From Setoptus koraiensis (Eukaryota > Arthropoda): DNA of 64,000 nt. The position numbers and the translations under genes are program-made. The stretch lies in NCBI GenBank assembly GCA_048013815.1, contig CM106585.1, positions 14,136,001 through 14,200,000 of the forward strand, in the 5' to 3' direction. This document shows positions 11,377-26,370 of this stretch, piece after piece; position 1 is the first letter of the stretch, and each line of letters starts with the position of its first letter. Under the pieces are notes generated by a model. The model searched no databases and was not told where the DNA came from. It was given only the letters and a program-made list of their open reading frames with translations.

Positions 11377-13491
11377 CTATTGATGCACCCATTTACCCCT
11401 TAGTTGTTTGTACTCTGGCATGCGACGGCTCTTTCGCTGTTGATGTCACTGTAAACTGTGTTTCCTAGCCTGTTGACTTTCCACTACCGACTTCGGGTCA
11501 GGCGCAAAAAGTGACCACAAACCTGATGCAACAAGTCGCTTTGTCTTGAACTAAAACGATGCGAGATTTGAGATTGTACCGTCATTTACTTGCGCTTTCT
11601 GGCGACGATTTTCGGTTGTTTACTTCATACTTCGTGCAACAGAAAACTGGTGAATTTTGGTGTTCAATCAAGGCTCATTAGGCGCAAATGATGATCACTG
11701 ATCAGTTCCACTGGACGCAGTCAACAATCACAATGTTTCGATCGCTCCAGATATTGATTACGTGACTACCCTTTAAATTGGATAGAGCCAATGAATAATT
11801 CATTTATATAGCCACTGTATACGTCAGCTAACGCTGCTGATTGTTGCATGCTGGCAGTCTTATAAGATCACTAGATCGCTTGAGCTCATGCGGTAACAAT
11901 CTCACTAATCTGTGGCCATTAATCTTAAGCCTAAACTCAAGCTAGAATATTGTTATTCCTATTTATAACAAAAAACATAGATATAATTATATCGATCAGT
12001 GTCTATTGCTGTAAACAACAATATTATTTAACATTTGATTTGTGGAAGCAGGGGGAAACGACAAATCAACAATTGTTGTGTTTTATGACATTAGCAAAAT
12101 CAAGCAAACAAATAGCTCGTTTGTTGATTCGGCAATCGCTAATTGCCCCCAGCGTGACAAAACAATTGTTGCTAGTCATGTTATGAGCACGAAGGGGGAA
12201 ATTTTCCAGTTGCTCGATTCATTCAATTCTGACACAAACTGTTCCTATCCGACTGATCCTCGCATGTGAGAGCCAGACTCGGCGCCCACGACGGGTCAAG
12301 GATTGCTATAGTTGGATAACCAGTTGTTTGCCGAAAATTTTAAGCCGAGTCCCAGATTTCAAATGGAAAAAAAGCGCTGGAGCACTGGAAAGTGAAAATT
12401 TTCGCTATGACATTTCATTCCTCATTGAGGGACGGATTATGAAACTGCGACATGCTGCAAACAGATTGTACCAAAAATGAACGTGATGTAACATGAATGA
12501 AGGGATTCTAGTTAAATCCTCCTGAGTTTGCCTGTGATCTGTTGACAAGCAGCGATTCACTGTATAGTTTAGCACAACATTTATGACCTATCGGAAAAAC
12601 TCCACAATAAATGAACAATCCAACCTCATGTTCAATTCAATTGCCTCAACTGATTATGTACCATTGATCTATCAATTACGGCCAACAGTTTGGCGAACTT
12701 CTAGAAATTACGCCATGCCATCACCAAGATAATAAATCCAATAAGGAATTGCATAACTATTGTTGACAATTGTTTTTTTTTTCATATATTTGCCCATTAT
12801 ATGGCATGCAGATCGTGGGCTACAAGTGTCGATCCAGCCATAAGCGATAAGCCATTAACAGGTAAGCCGATGTTTGCATTTCAACACGACGAGATCCTAA
12901 CTAGAGCGCTGAACAAGCTTACATAGTAATATTACGGATTGTTTGATACAAACTGAGTTGGCAATTCAATATGGACGGATATACTTTTTGGCAAACTGTA
13001 CACACGGAATGTTTCTCAGGTAAGCCTCAGCTGGTGGGCAGTGGGCCCAGGTGAGAATATTGAGCCGACGATGTTTGCTGACCGGCTCCGACTGCCAGCG
13101 CGAACAGTGGGTGTCAGCCAGTCAGGTGTGTAGATCGCTAAACTTGTGACAATATTCAACAGCAAGATGAAACAGCATCACAATTTACGTACAATTTTGT
13201 TTTTATACAGCACGCTATTGTCTAGAGATGCCGCGAGATACGTTTGCGTCTCGAGAATCTCAAGCTGATGAGCGAGCGCGAGCCCCATCAATTAATTACT
13301 GCAACAACAGATTGTTATTGTGATATTGTAACACAGCATCTTGATTGGAGCGGCAATGCTGCACGGATCATCGCAAAAAAATATATGGCTTTTTACAATC
13401 ATTAAACGATATCTGAATAACTGGTATTACAGGCAGTGGTGGCAGTTGTTGTTGCTGTAATCAATTTATTTGTTGCATGATCTAGCCTAGG
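11377..13491. other. Intergenic region, nothing recognised
   Basis: The upstream part (11377-11800) is the likely 5' region of the minus-strand transporter. The rest is AT-rich with short frames of poor quality. I looked for terminal repeats that would pair with sequence after the Gag-like ORF and saw none. Confidence 0.5.
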
Positions 13492-14259
13492 ATGGCGCAA
13501 CAACAAGTCACAATGGTGAGACCATCAAAAAGAAAAGAATCGCCATTGGTGTCAGAGAGCAATGAGGAGACTGAGCAAATGGACTCAAATCGCCAGCCCA
13601 TATCATATAACAACAGCGGTGTTGCCCCAATGGAAACTAACGCCTCTGCCTCTCAGCAGCAGCAGCAGGCAACAGCGTCTACAAGTGGCGGTGACAATAC
13701 TATTAAAATTCTAAATATTAGAAAATTCTCAGGCGATGACACAGAGTTTGGTCAGCAATGGCTGAATGATATTGAGTCGGCTGCTCTGATTAGCGGTTGG
13801 CCAGAGTGGCGTCTATTGTGCAATTTCGAGTTGCATTTGCAGGGCGCAGCCCTCGAATGGTACGAAAATCGCATTAGTAGTAGCAGATTTAATATCATGT
13901 GGACCGAATTAAAGCGCAAGTTTTTAGTGAGATTCGAGCCATCTAAGCGCACCGGTTGGTCGAAATTCTTTCGCAGTATGTGGGATCCGTCAGTGGAAAC
14001 ATTGGAGGTGTTCTATGACAGAATGACATACATTGGCAGGATGAACAAATTCGACGAGGATCTCATTGTTTGGATAATGACTACCGCCTTGCCAGACAAT
14101 TATTTGGGCTGCTTCTTGGATTTAATCAAATGTGAATCATGTTCGGAGTGGTTCGACATGGTTAGTGAGGCAGTGAAACAGGAGAATAGGAGAATAATGC
14201 TGGCTAATCAGCACGACCAAATCGGTCAAATGCACAAGAGGCCGCGATACGACAACTGA
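13492..14259 (+). CDS. Stand-alone Gag-like protein (Ty3/gypsy-type capsid domain)
   Basis: A complete 255-residue frame from ATG to TGA. Residues 1-75 are polar and Gln/Ser/Asn-rich. From about 78 to 235 it reads as a retrotransposon-type Gag capsid region: F-S-G-D-D-x-E-F-G-Q-Q-W-L-N-D-I, then a helix with L-Q-G-A-A-L-E-W-Y, then W-x-E-L-K-R-K-F-L-V-R-F and a final helical part. No zinc knuckle, protease, polymerase or integrase follows, and I see no flanking LTRs. An AATAAA lies about 90 bp after the stop (14349-14354). It looks whole. It may be a Gag fossil left by a Ty3/gypsy element or a host-adopted Gag gene of the kind known for Arc in insects and vertebrates; the intact frame and its own poly(A) signal lean toward adoption, but that is inference. 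Confidence 0.6.
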   Translation: MAQQQVTMVRPSKRKESPLVSESNEETEQMDSNRQPISYNNSGVAPMETNASASQQQQQATASTSGGDNTIKILNIRKFSGDDTEFGQQWLNDIESAALISGWPEWRLLCNFELHLQGAALEWYENRISSSRFNIMWTELKRKFLVRFEPSKRTGWSKFFRSMWDPSVETLEVFYDRMTYIGRMNKFDEDLIVWIMTTALPDNYLGCFLDLIKCESCSEWFDMVSEAVKQENRRIMLANQHDQIGQMHKRPRYDN

Positions 14260-15739
14260 CACATTTGATGCCGTCATGTCACATTGAATCCATAGTAATA
14301 GCAATTGAACGATAATTGAGTGATTGATTGATGCTGATGACAAAACACAATAAATGATACATGTAATACTATCTCGTTGCACTGACTGTCATTTCGTGCC
14401 ATGTCCATAGCTCCTTATGTCAATTTTATCAGATGAAACTGATCGTCTTAGTTGCTGCCGCAACAATCCAAGCTGTGAGCCACACCATGCTGGGGCCCCT
14501 GCATGCCAAGAAGCAAACCGTTGATGTTGAGCGATCAAAACGATTCGATTAGCAGCCAGAGTGAAAGATTGTCACGAAACTGTTCATCGAGCTGTCTGTT
14601 GTGGCTCTATCATGGGGCATTCGTATTCAATGAATGAAGATACCGCAAGCCTCACTCGTCTCCTGGATAATATAACATAACAAACGGATAATTCGCATAT
14701 CCGTGCACTAGCTTACACCTCGGTATAGACATTGCGTGTTCGTGCACAAAAAAAGAAGCAAACGTATATATATCACACACGTCTCATATATCACATGGCG
14801 GATAAGAGGATATGCTCATTGCACAGGCGCCGAACAAACATACTAGCGTTCGCGACCTTACTTTTATCTCCCATTTTATTTAGACTCTCTGCTTGCACTG
14901 CTGAGAGCCCCAGTGCGCCCTCGAGTGTGTGTCCTCTCCGCCTGTCTCGCTAGCATGGGTAGGGGGTCTGAATGGAGGAACAATGGAACGGATAAGGAAA
15001 GCCTCTGTGGCTGCTGTGTGCATGAATTAAAGTGAAGAACCTCCACCACTATTTGAGTAGCTTGAGGAAGGAAGGATAATCGCGATAGATTAACCTCTGC
15101 TATCATCATTCCAAACACTCGCTCGTCAAGTACACGCTCTCGAAGCCAATTCGCAGCAATCAGAAGTGACCTTGCCCACTGTGATTGGTGGTTAGTTCAA
15201 CGAATCAGTTACAATATCAAATATACCACGAGCAACTGAGGACCATGTGAGACACAATGCACACCATCCAAGTCCGTGGAGTATAACCAAATATTATATG
15301 ATAATAACAATGTTGCCTCGAGTAAATTCTACGTCGACCAATCGCGGTCAATCAGAAGCATGGAAAATAATTGGTTCATAGTGAACGTTTCAATAGAGGA
15401 TATTCTTTGTTGAGTGACCTGCAAACTGAAGATGAGATCCTAGAGGCTTCTATTGCCAATGCAAATGCAAACAATCATATGAGCGGTGTCAACATCACCA
15501 AAGGGGCATTTTTTATATCTATTATCGCATCAATATTGTCTAAGAGATGTATACTGGTTAACATACTTACGTTGCATAGTGTCAACAAAGGTGGTGCTTT
15601 GTTTGTCAGTAGCACCAAATTTGATCAGGCCTCGCCACTGGCTCGCCTTTGCCGATCGAGCTATCAATTCAAGTATACATACATTATCAGCTATAACCTT
15701 TGCTAATATATACCTATTATTGAAAATTAATTTATCAGA
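14260..15739. other. Intergenic region / 5' flank of glutaminase
   Basis: No convincing gene. The short open frames here overlap on both strands and have no recognisable features. The last few hundred bases are probably promoter and leader of the glutaminase gene. Confidence 0.5.
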
Positions 15740-18210
15740 ATGGCAATCAGACCCCTAGTTACCTTACCAAATGTCCATCTGGGCACATATATACAGGGAT
15801 GCCCCAAGTCAGACGCTAGATGCATTACATCGAGAAGAATGGCATCCAGCTTGTCTTGCTTGCCATTCAGGGCTGACCACAATCACTATACAATTGGAAA
15901 CAACAGAATTCGAAGCACCACTCGCACCTTACACAATAATTACCATTATATCACATTGAATATCAACAATCACAGTTACATATCAGCCGCTCATTTGGGA
16001 ACAGTGAGGCCCGAAATGAGGAAGCTGGCTGCATATTCACAGACGAGAGCTTGTTTTACTAACAGTGGCCGTCAGAATCCTCTAGTCAGATCAGTAGCTA
16101 TCCAATGTGATAATTGTGGCAACGGTGTTGTCGGTCGTCGTGGCTATGCCACAAAACATGATAAATACCTGAGCAGTAATGACTCATCAACCGGCGGAGA
16201 CCAGCAACAGAAAAGGGGTTCGCCAACATTCAAGGACAGCATATTCTTCAAGCGAAACAAACAACAAGATTCAGCGGCAACAACGAGTAACAATGGTCGC
16301 CAGAATGAGATCTCCGTGTCAGTTGATACAGACATTCCCGCTGCCAGCGCCGACGACGACAACTCATCGGGTTCGAATCAACAACAGCAGCAAGATAAAA
16401 CAAGAAACAGGAACAACAGCACTTTTGTTCATCGCAACGATCAGATAACACGTCAAAATAGCGGCCAAATTAGACAATCACAGTCGGATCAGACAGCCAC
16501 TGATGCTGACCAATTGACAGAAACAGCGGAGGATCTCATTTTTGACATGTTCAACAACGGTAACGATGGTATCAAGATAAAGGAGTTTCTATCGTCATTA
16601 TCGACTGCTGGCTTACATTACGACACCGATCCTAGATTGAATGAATTCAAGAAGAACCTCAAGGCGCTGAGACGAGACGAGGGCCCCATGAGCAAGAAAG
16701 ACTTCAAGGCGGCCATAAAGCCAAATATAGTGCTGATTAGTCGAGCGATGCGAGGCGATTTTGTTATACCCGATTGGACACGTTTTACCAAAACATTGGA
16801 GGAATTCTATTGGCGATGTCGCATTAATAAGAATGGTAAAGTTGCCAATTATATACCACAACTGGCCAAATACAATCCTGACTATTGGGGCGTGAGCATA
16901 TGCTCAATTGACGGTCAGCGTTATCACGTTGGCGATGTTGACGTTCCGTTCACTATACAGTCTAGTGGAAAACCGATAAATTATGCCATTGCCTTGAATG
17001 AGCTTGGCTCAACCATAACACACAAATACGTCGGACAAGAGCCATCGGGAAGATTATTCAATGATCTGTCGTTGAAGATATTCGACGAAAGCGGCCACCC
17101 GAAGCCACATAATCCAATGGTTAATTCGGGCGCGATAGTCACATGCTCGCTCCTGATGAAGCTCATTAAGCCGGACATGAGAAGCTCAGAGAAGTTCGAT
17201 TGGGTTTGCGATTTCTATAAATCCATGGCCGGTGGTGAGTATATTGGCTTCAACAATGCAACATTCCTATCCGAACGGGAGGCGGCCGACAGAAATTATG
17301 CCATTGGATTTTACATGCGCGAAAACAAATGCTTTCCCGATGACACAAACCTACAACAAGTAATGGATTTCTATTTTCAGGTGAGTCGCATGCAAGACTT
17401 TATTCGACAATTAAATACATATGTTGTGACAATTGTATCAACTGACAATTGAACTCTTGAATTCTTTACATCACCTCACTTCAACGCCTTCATCAATAGC
17501 TGTGCTCGCTTGAGGTCAATTGCAAAACAGTTAGCATGATAGCGGCCACATTAGCCAATGGTGGTATATGTCCAGTAACAGAAAAGAAGGTCATAGATAG
17601 CAGGGCAGTAAGAAATGTATTAAGCCTAATGCATAGCTGCGGGATGTATGATTACTCTGGCCAGTTCGCCTTCTATGTAGGACTTCCGGCCAAATCAGGT
17701 GTTTCCGGATGCACGCTTGTCGTAATACCAAATGTAGGTGGTTTGGGACTGTTCTCGCCGCCTTTAGATACATACGGCAATAGTGTCAGGAGTCTGCAAT
17801 TTTGTCATGAGCTAGTGGATCAGTTCAATTTTCATCAGTACGACAATTTGCGCCATGTTCCACATAAAAGCGATCCTAGAAGAAAGAAATACGAGACACT
17901 TGGATTGAACATTATTTGTTTGTTATTCGCTGCGGCCAAGGGTGACATGTCCGCCATAAGGCGCTACTATATGTCAGGAATGGATATGTCATTGTGCGAC
18001 TACGATCATAGGACAGCTTTGCATGCCGCTGCTGCCGAAGGCAATCTAGATATTGTTGAATTTCTATTGCAGGTAGCAAATGTGAATCATGAACCAAAAG
18101 ATCGATGGGGTCGACGTCCCATAGACGATGCATCCTATTGTGGTCACCTAAATGTTGTTGATTTCCTTAAAGCTTGGCCTCAAATAAAAGACCAAGGTGC
18201 TAGTCGTTGA
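15740..18210 (+). CDS. GLS: Glutaminase, kidney type, mitochondrial
   Basis: Two exons, 15740-17380 and 17500-18210, joined in phase 0 across a 119-bp GT-AG intron; 783 residues. Glutaminase hydrolyses glutamine to glutamate and ammonia in the mitochondrial matrix. The first 260 residues are basic, then Gln/Asn/Ser-rich, with a targeting-like part (GRRGYATKHDKYLS). A helical regulatory domain follows (AEDLIFDMFNNGNDG on), then the beta-lactamase-like catalytic domain: YIPQLAK, then QSSGKP with the Ser/Lys pair at 408 and 411, EPSGRLFN, HNPMVNSGAI, and after the intron LCSLEVNC, MIAATLANGGICPVT, LMHSCGMYDYSGQFAF and GLPAKSGVSGC. The C-terminus carries ankyrin repeats (RTALHAAAAEGNLDIVEFLL). 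Human GLS has 669 residues; the excess is the N-terminal low-complexity part. A later Met (MRKLAAYSQTRACF) could be the true start. Lies tail-to-tail with MED25. Confidence 0.95.
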
Positions 18211-18898
18211 TGTTACATCTCCGTTTCCTATATTGTTAGTTAGACTAATGGAGATCAGGCTAACCATTGTTTTGTTGTTGTTGTATCATTGTAGCATCAT
18301 GTTTATCTCCAATGTGGGGAAAAGAACTAAAAATTTAAACACAAATACTTGTAATGTTATGTTGATCAATTATCTTAGTTTATTATTATACGATTATCCT
18401 ATCGACGAATAATTTTATAGAACAAATGTCTTATATTTAATGTCTATTCATTTGTATATAAAAATATAAATGAAACAATCATACATCATAACATCAAAAA
18501 CTCTTCCACTCCTGTGGATGCTATCACTGTGAATTCGAACTACAATTGAATGCTAGTATAATTATTATTGACTTCTTGCCTGCATCGATCGTTTGTGATA
18601 CAGTTCATGGAGAATTCATTTGTATTTGTTAGGAGAATCACACAACTAATCACAGCATACGATATATGATTTTGATGTCGTTGAAGCTTGAATCAAATGA
18701 AGAGTTTTCCGAATTAACAGATGAAGTCGACACTTTTGAATGGGAATCTGCATTTTTTTTTCTAGAAATAATTCAGTCATCGATGATGAACCAATATTCA
18801 TCGTATCAGATACACATAGACAATCTTTATCAATACGGAATACGCAGTTGTCTAGAGTAGTTTATTGAGCGTCATCAATTTATGCAAGTGAGCTACGA
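18211..18898. other. Convergent 3' region between GLS and MED25
   Basis: AT-rich spacer that must hold the 3' UTRs of two convergent genes. AATAAA on the minus strand at 18861-18866, only about 33 bp past the MED25 stop, is a plausible MED25 poly(A) signal. I see no clear canonical signal for GLS. Confidence 0.5.
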
Positions 18899-21566
18899 TT
18901 AATGTAAAAGATCATTCCATTGTTGTGGATTGGCCATTGGTTGTGACATTGGTGGTTGCTGTTGTTGTTGTTGTTGCTGGTGTTGTTGCTGTTGTTGTTG
19001 TTGAAGCTGCTGCTGTTGAAGCTGCTGTTGTTGTTGTTGCATTTGAATCTGTTGGGGTAGTCTACCTGCCGCTCGAACATGTCGCACTTGAGTGGCCATA
19101 GTCTGAGCTTGGGGCACCGATCTAAGCAACACAGGTTGCGTAGGTTGCTGGAGAATGTTCCTAAGAGCCTGAGCATTATTGTTTACGTTGACTTGCTGTT
19201 GCATGGTCATCCTTTGTTGATTTAGCTGACGCTGCTGATGTAATTGAGCCGGACTACTGTTGATAGTGTTAACAGTGGTCTGGTTCAACTGAGTTCTAAT
19301 AATTTGTGGACCAATCTGCTGTTGGTGATGAACTTGCTGTTGTGGCTGCTGTTGCTGCTGATTGTGAACTTGCTGCTCTGAACCATGCTGGGGAATATTA
19401 CAGTCTTGCTGAAATTCATTCTGCTTTTGGATCGCCTCTTGCAGTTGGTTTTGTAGTGTCTCAATCAAAAGTGAATTTTGTTGCCTTTGCTGCAGGGTTT
19501 GAGGTTGGCCCCCTTGATTACCAATGGTAGTATTATTAACCATGTTGTTGGATGTTATAGGCATCTGTTGAGAAGTCACCATGCCTGAAACTTGTTGTTG
19601 CATCATCGAACCGGGTATAGTTTGTTGGACATTCAAATTAGCGGCGTTGGTCACGATAATTTGAGGATGTCCAACCTGCTGATTTACACCTTGCACGTTC
19701 TGCAACAACTTTGACTGAGGGTGCTGCTGCTGATTACCAACTATTATCTGACCACCTTGAGTTGTTTGTACTACTTGATTCTGATTAGTAGAGTTCCCTA
19801 CACTTGAAGTGACTACATTGACCGATTGCATATTTATATTGGGCATAAAAGCTTTTGGTTGTTGCGGTGAATTCGCCACGGGCCCCAATGCCGTGTTGAG
19901 TAAAGGATTTTTCACCTGGGCCGGAGCTGATTGATTCACTTGCATGGACTGCATAGGCGACGTACTTATATTTCCAGCTAAATTTCCCTGGGCCAACTTA
20001 GTATTGTTGCCAGTGTTCGGCATTGATCCAGACCACACTCGGAATGCTCCTCTATTTTGCGGTGGAACTGATGGATTAGTAACTTGCTGTTGCGTCGGCT
20101 GCATTTGCTGATGGCCTTGGTTTTGACTATTAATAACAGAGACATTAGTAGATTGCACAATAATAGGAACTTGCTGTTGATGAAGCATACTTTGCTGGTG
20201 CTGCTGTTGCTGTTGTGGCTGCATTGGATTTCGGGGAATTTGCACTTGATGCCTCACAATGTTCTGGGGATGTTGGCCTTGTATCTGGTGACCCATGGTC
20301 ATGGTATTAGTAGAGTGCATCGACTGTTGTGTCACCTGATTTGACTGTGGCGAGGGCGCTTGTTTGTTTTGAACTACAGTTTGAATTGGAGACGGAACTA
20401 ACTGAGGTCCTGTCATGGTGTTCGCCGAAGATACCGGGTGGCTAGAGATCGGCATAGTTGACCTGATATTTTGCTGCATCTGTTGTTGTTGTTGCTGTTG
20501 TTGTTGTTGCTGTTGTTGTTGCTGCTGCTGCTGTAGCTGTTGTTGTTGCTGTGACAGTGGCTGTTGCTGAATTATTATTGGCCTAACAGAGTTGTTCTGG
20601 TTGTCATTCGGACCAGTTTGTCTCTGAACAGGTTGCTGCATGATGACAGTTTGGTATTGTTGTTGAGGCGAACTATTTTGTTGCTGGGCTTGATGTCTGG
20701 GTTGCTGAAGAGTCGATTGATTAGTGATACTCGTTTGCTGTGGAGTATTAGACTGCTGTCTATGATGCATCATAGGGCCATTCGGTGGAAGTTCTAGATG
20801 TTGCGACAAACTCTGTTGTTGGTTGCTTCTTGGACCTGTAGCTAGCTGATTGACTAATATCGGATTGGAGGTAATCTGTTGTGGAACAGATGTTACTGTA
20901 AAAGGGGAAGATGGCGACTGGTTGGAATTGGTGACGGTATTATTGTTTGTCCATGTGCCACGAGTAGAATTGTCATTGATAGAATTCTTTGTCTGTTGTT
21001 GCTGTTGTTGTTGTGACATTGGCTGTTGTTGCTGCTGCTGGTTGGGTGTAACTTGGCTCCTTTTGATGTTAGGTTGATTGCTCATCTGTTGAGGTGAGTT
21101 AATCATCTGCTGAGATAGAGGCGATTGAATGGAGTGCTGCTGAGACAGCGGCGATTGAATGGAGTGCTGCTGAGACAACGGCGATTGGATAGAATGCTGC
21201 TGAGGCGATGGTTGAGAATGAATCACAGGTGCTGGGGATGCGTGGGAAGCATGTCCCACTGATGAAGGTGAAGGATGCTGAGGTGAATTAGCAGGCGATA
21301 AGGGTCGCTTTTGACCCTTATTAGAGTGCATCGACTGTTGTGTCACCTGATTTGACTGTGGCGAGGGCGCTTGTTTGTTTTGAACTACAGTTTGAATTGG
21401 AGACGGAACTAACTGAGGTCCTGTCATGGTGTTCGCCGAAGATACCGGGTGGCTAGAGATCGGCATAGTTGACCTGATATTTTGCTGCATCTGTTGTTGT
21501 TGTTGCTGTTGTTGTTGTTGCTGTTGTTGTTGCTGCTGCTGTTGCTGCTGCTGCTGTTGTTGCTGT

Positions 21567-21598
<32 letters not shown>

Positions 21599-21617
21599 TT
21601 GTTGCTGCGCTTGTTGC

Positions 21618-21661
<44 letters not shown>

Positions 21662-23245
21662 CTGTTGTGTCATTGGTTGTTGTTGTTGTGACATCGGTTG
21701 TTGCTGCTGCTGTTGTTGCTGCTGTGTCAAATGTGCATGCTGATTTTGCAATGCCTGAGACTGATTTGCGCCTACGTTTAAAGTTTGTGATCTCTGAACG
21801 GGACCCTGCAAAACCAGCTGTTGGGGAGAAGGCTGCATACTGGAATTGTTGTTTGCCTTCTGCAAATTCTTGGAGGCTACTGAATTGGAACTTGAGTTAT
21901 TGCTACCAACGCTGCCGTTATTACTTAACAGAGCGTTAAGATTGGCATTTTGCTGCTGCGTTTGCGATGGTGCGTGCTGTTGCTGCTGCGTCAAAGATGC
22001 CTTACCATCTAGGTATTGGCGTTTATTATTATCATTGATTGCATTTATTGAGGGTGGCGATGTTTTGATGTTAGCGTTTGCTGTGGTGCTATTGCTAGAG
22101 TTAACATTGATGATAGTTTTATTGTTGTTGTTGATACCATTATCAGAACTATTATTTGTATTGTTCTGAGTTTGTGTGACAGATAGAGTAGGCGAATTTA
22201 GCAGATTGGCTGATTTCACAGATGGTGGACCAGTATTAATAGAGGACGATGCAGTGGGATTCTCTTGTAGTTGATAATCTCTGAGTAAGACTAAATGTCT
22301 GGGATCACGGGCATATAATTTGCTTAAGGCAGAATGCAAGTCACCACCGGCCTTCTCAAACAACTTGAATAAAAAGGACATCTTCCGTGGCGTTATAATC
22401 GATAAAGAGATCTGGCGTTCGCACATACAGCCAACAATGCAATCTAAGTCCAGTCCAAAGTACGACGGACTCTCTATGCATGGAGTTTGATAGGGCGGTG
22501 AGTTACATATCAATATACAATGCTTACTTCTCTTGGCTGGTTGCTTTTGTTGTTGTTGTTGCAGTACTGGTTGTGGTGATAACTTACAATTAGCGATAGT
22601 GTTGTTAGCATTATTACTGTTAGAAGTATTATCAGTTTTAGCGCTATTATCTTCGTTAGTATCAATTTGATCATGATTATTAGTCAAATGATCATCTTTC
22701 TTGGTGGTGATGTTATTATTACTACTACTCTTGTTATTATTTGCGTTATTAGTGCTGGTGGTGGTGTTAGAGGTCTTATTGGTGTTGTTGTTTTCGCTAT
22801 TGCTAGTTTTGCTGTTGTTGGTTACCAATAATGAAGAAGATTGCGATAGTTCATGTAGTGCTTGGAAGTCATCGAATATTTGCAAGGCCGATGCCATTCC
22901 TTCTGTGACATGGCTTAAATTTTCAGCTCCGCCACCAACAAATTGTAATGTCTCAATCCATAACAATAGTTTATGCGCACTAGATGTGGGCCCAATACAG
23001 ATGGAAGCCGGTTCTGGTGCAGAATTAATAGTGTAATAGGCAACAAGAGCAAATAAAGAATTACCACAGTTGGCAGCATTTCCATAAGTTCGGTCCTCCA
23101 GAGGATAGCCGCAAAAATGTTCTAGAGTGGGTATAATATAATTAGTTTTAATACTCTCTATGTAGGCACCCAAATTGGCTGTCGCCTCCAGAATGAAAAC
23201 AACATCAGCCGCCTGACTAGAGGGGGGCGATGAGTTACAATCCAT
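18899..23245 (-). CDS. MED25: Mediator complex subunit 25, polyglutamine-rich
   Basis: A 1448-residue intronless frame. The N-terminal 320 residues form the MED25 von Willebrand A domain: ADVVFILEATANLGAYIES, then PTSSAHKLLLWIETLQFVGG, GGAENLSHVTEGMASALQIF, HCILICNSPPYQTPCIESP, SLSIITPRKMSFLFKLFEKA and DPRHLVLLRDY. This domain docks MED25 onto Mediator, which links activators to RNA polymerase II. An Asn/Ser/Thr-rich insertion of about 90 residues splits the domain between FDDFQALHELSQ and KRSKHCILIC. The other 1100 residues are almost all Gln/Asn/Ser/Pro-rich, with one near-pure Gln tract of more than 60 residues and several shorter ones. A 220-bp segment is duplicated inside the gene. I do not find the activator-interacting ACID domain that animal MED25 usually has; only a short RVWSG stretch recalls its start. 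Human MED25 has 747 residues. Confidence 0.92.
20311..20530 (-). repeat. Internal 220-bp direct duplication in MED25, copy 1
   Basis: Identical over 220 bp to 21322-21541 by eye, same orientation, offset 1011 bp (a multiple of three). It encodes part of a Gln tract followed by MQQNIRSTMPISSHPVSSAN and the next 30-odd residues. Perfect identity with mismatch directly outside both ends points to a recent copy, gene conversion or an assembly join across the CAG/CAA tract. Confidence 0.95.
21113..21205 (-). repeat. 30-bp tandem repeat in MED25, three units
   Basis: Three head-to-tail in-frame units encode SPLSQQHSIQ repeats (HSIQSPLSQQ, three times, then MINSPQ). Units differ by a few substitutions, mostly synonymous. 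Confidence 0.85.
21322..21541 (-). repeat. Internal 220-bp direct duplication in MED25, copy 2
   Basis: The partner of 20311-20530. This copy abuts the longest CAG/CAA tract (about 21490-21735 on the plus strand as CTG/TTG), which suggests that the tract itself provided homology for unequal exchange. Confidence 0.95.
21490..21735 (-). repeat. Long interrupted CAG/CAA (polyGln) tract in MED25
   Basis: A near-continuous run of CAA and CAG codons on the minus strand, broken only by a few Met, Ala, Ser, Pro and Thr codons. The mixture of CAA and CAG argues against simple slippage of one pure triplet and for long-term selection or tolerance of Gln. Confidence 0.95.
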
Positions 23246-26239
<2,994 letters not shown>

Positions 26240-26370
26240 TATGTAAAATATTTTAATTCTAATATGGCCTCTCAAAACCTGACAAAAAGATTCGCGTTGT
26301 TATTATACTTGATCTGCTTGTCCAAATAAAATTACACTTTTGTTTGAGATCAACAACAAGACGGCTATAT

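Noticed and set aside
12300-14720. LTRs flanking the Gag-like ORF
   Set aside because: I compared the sequence before and after the ORF and saw no long direct repeat, and no pol-type frame follows.
21426-21743. Cys-rich and Leu-rich open frames on the plus strand across the MED25 Gln tract
   Set aside because: They are the opposite-strand reading of CAG/CAA codons and have no independent coding support.
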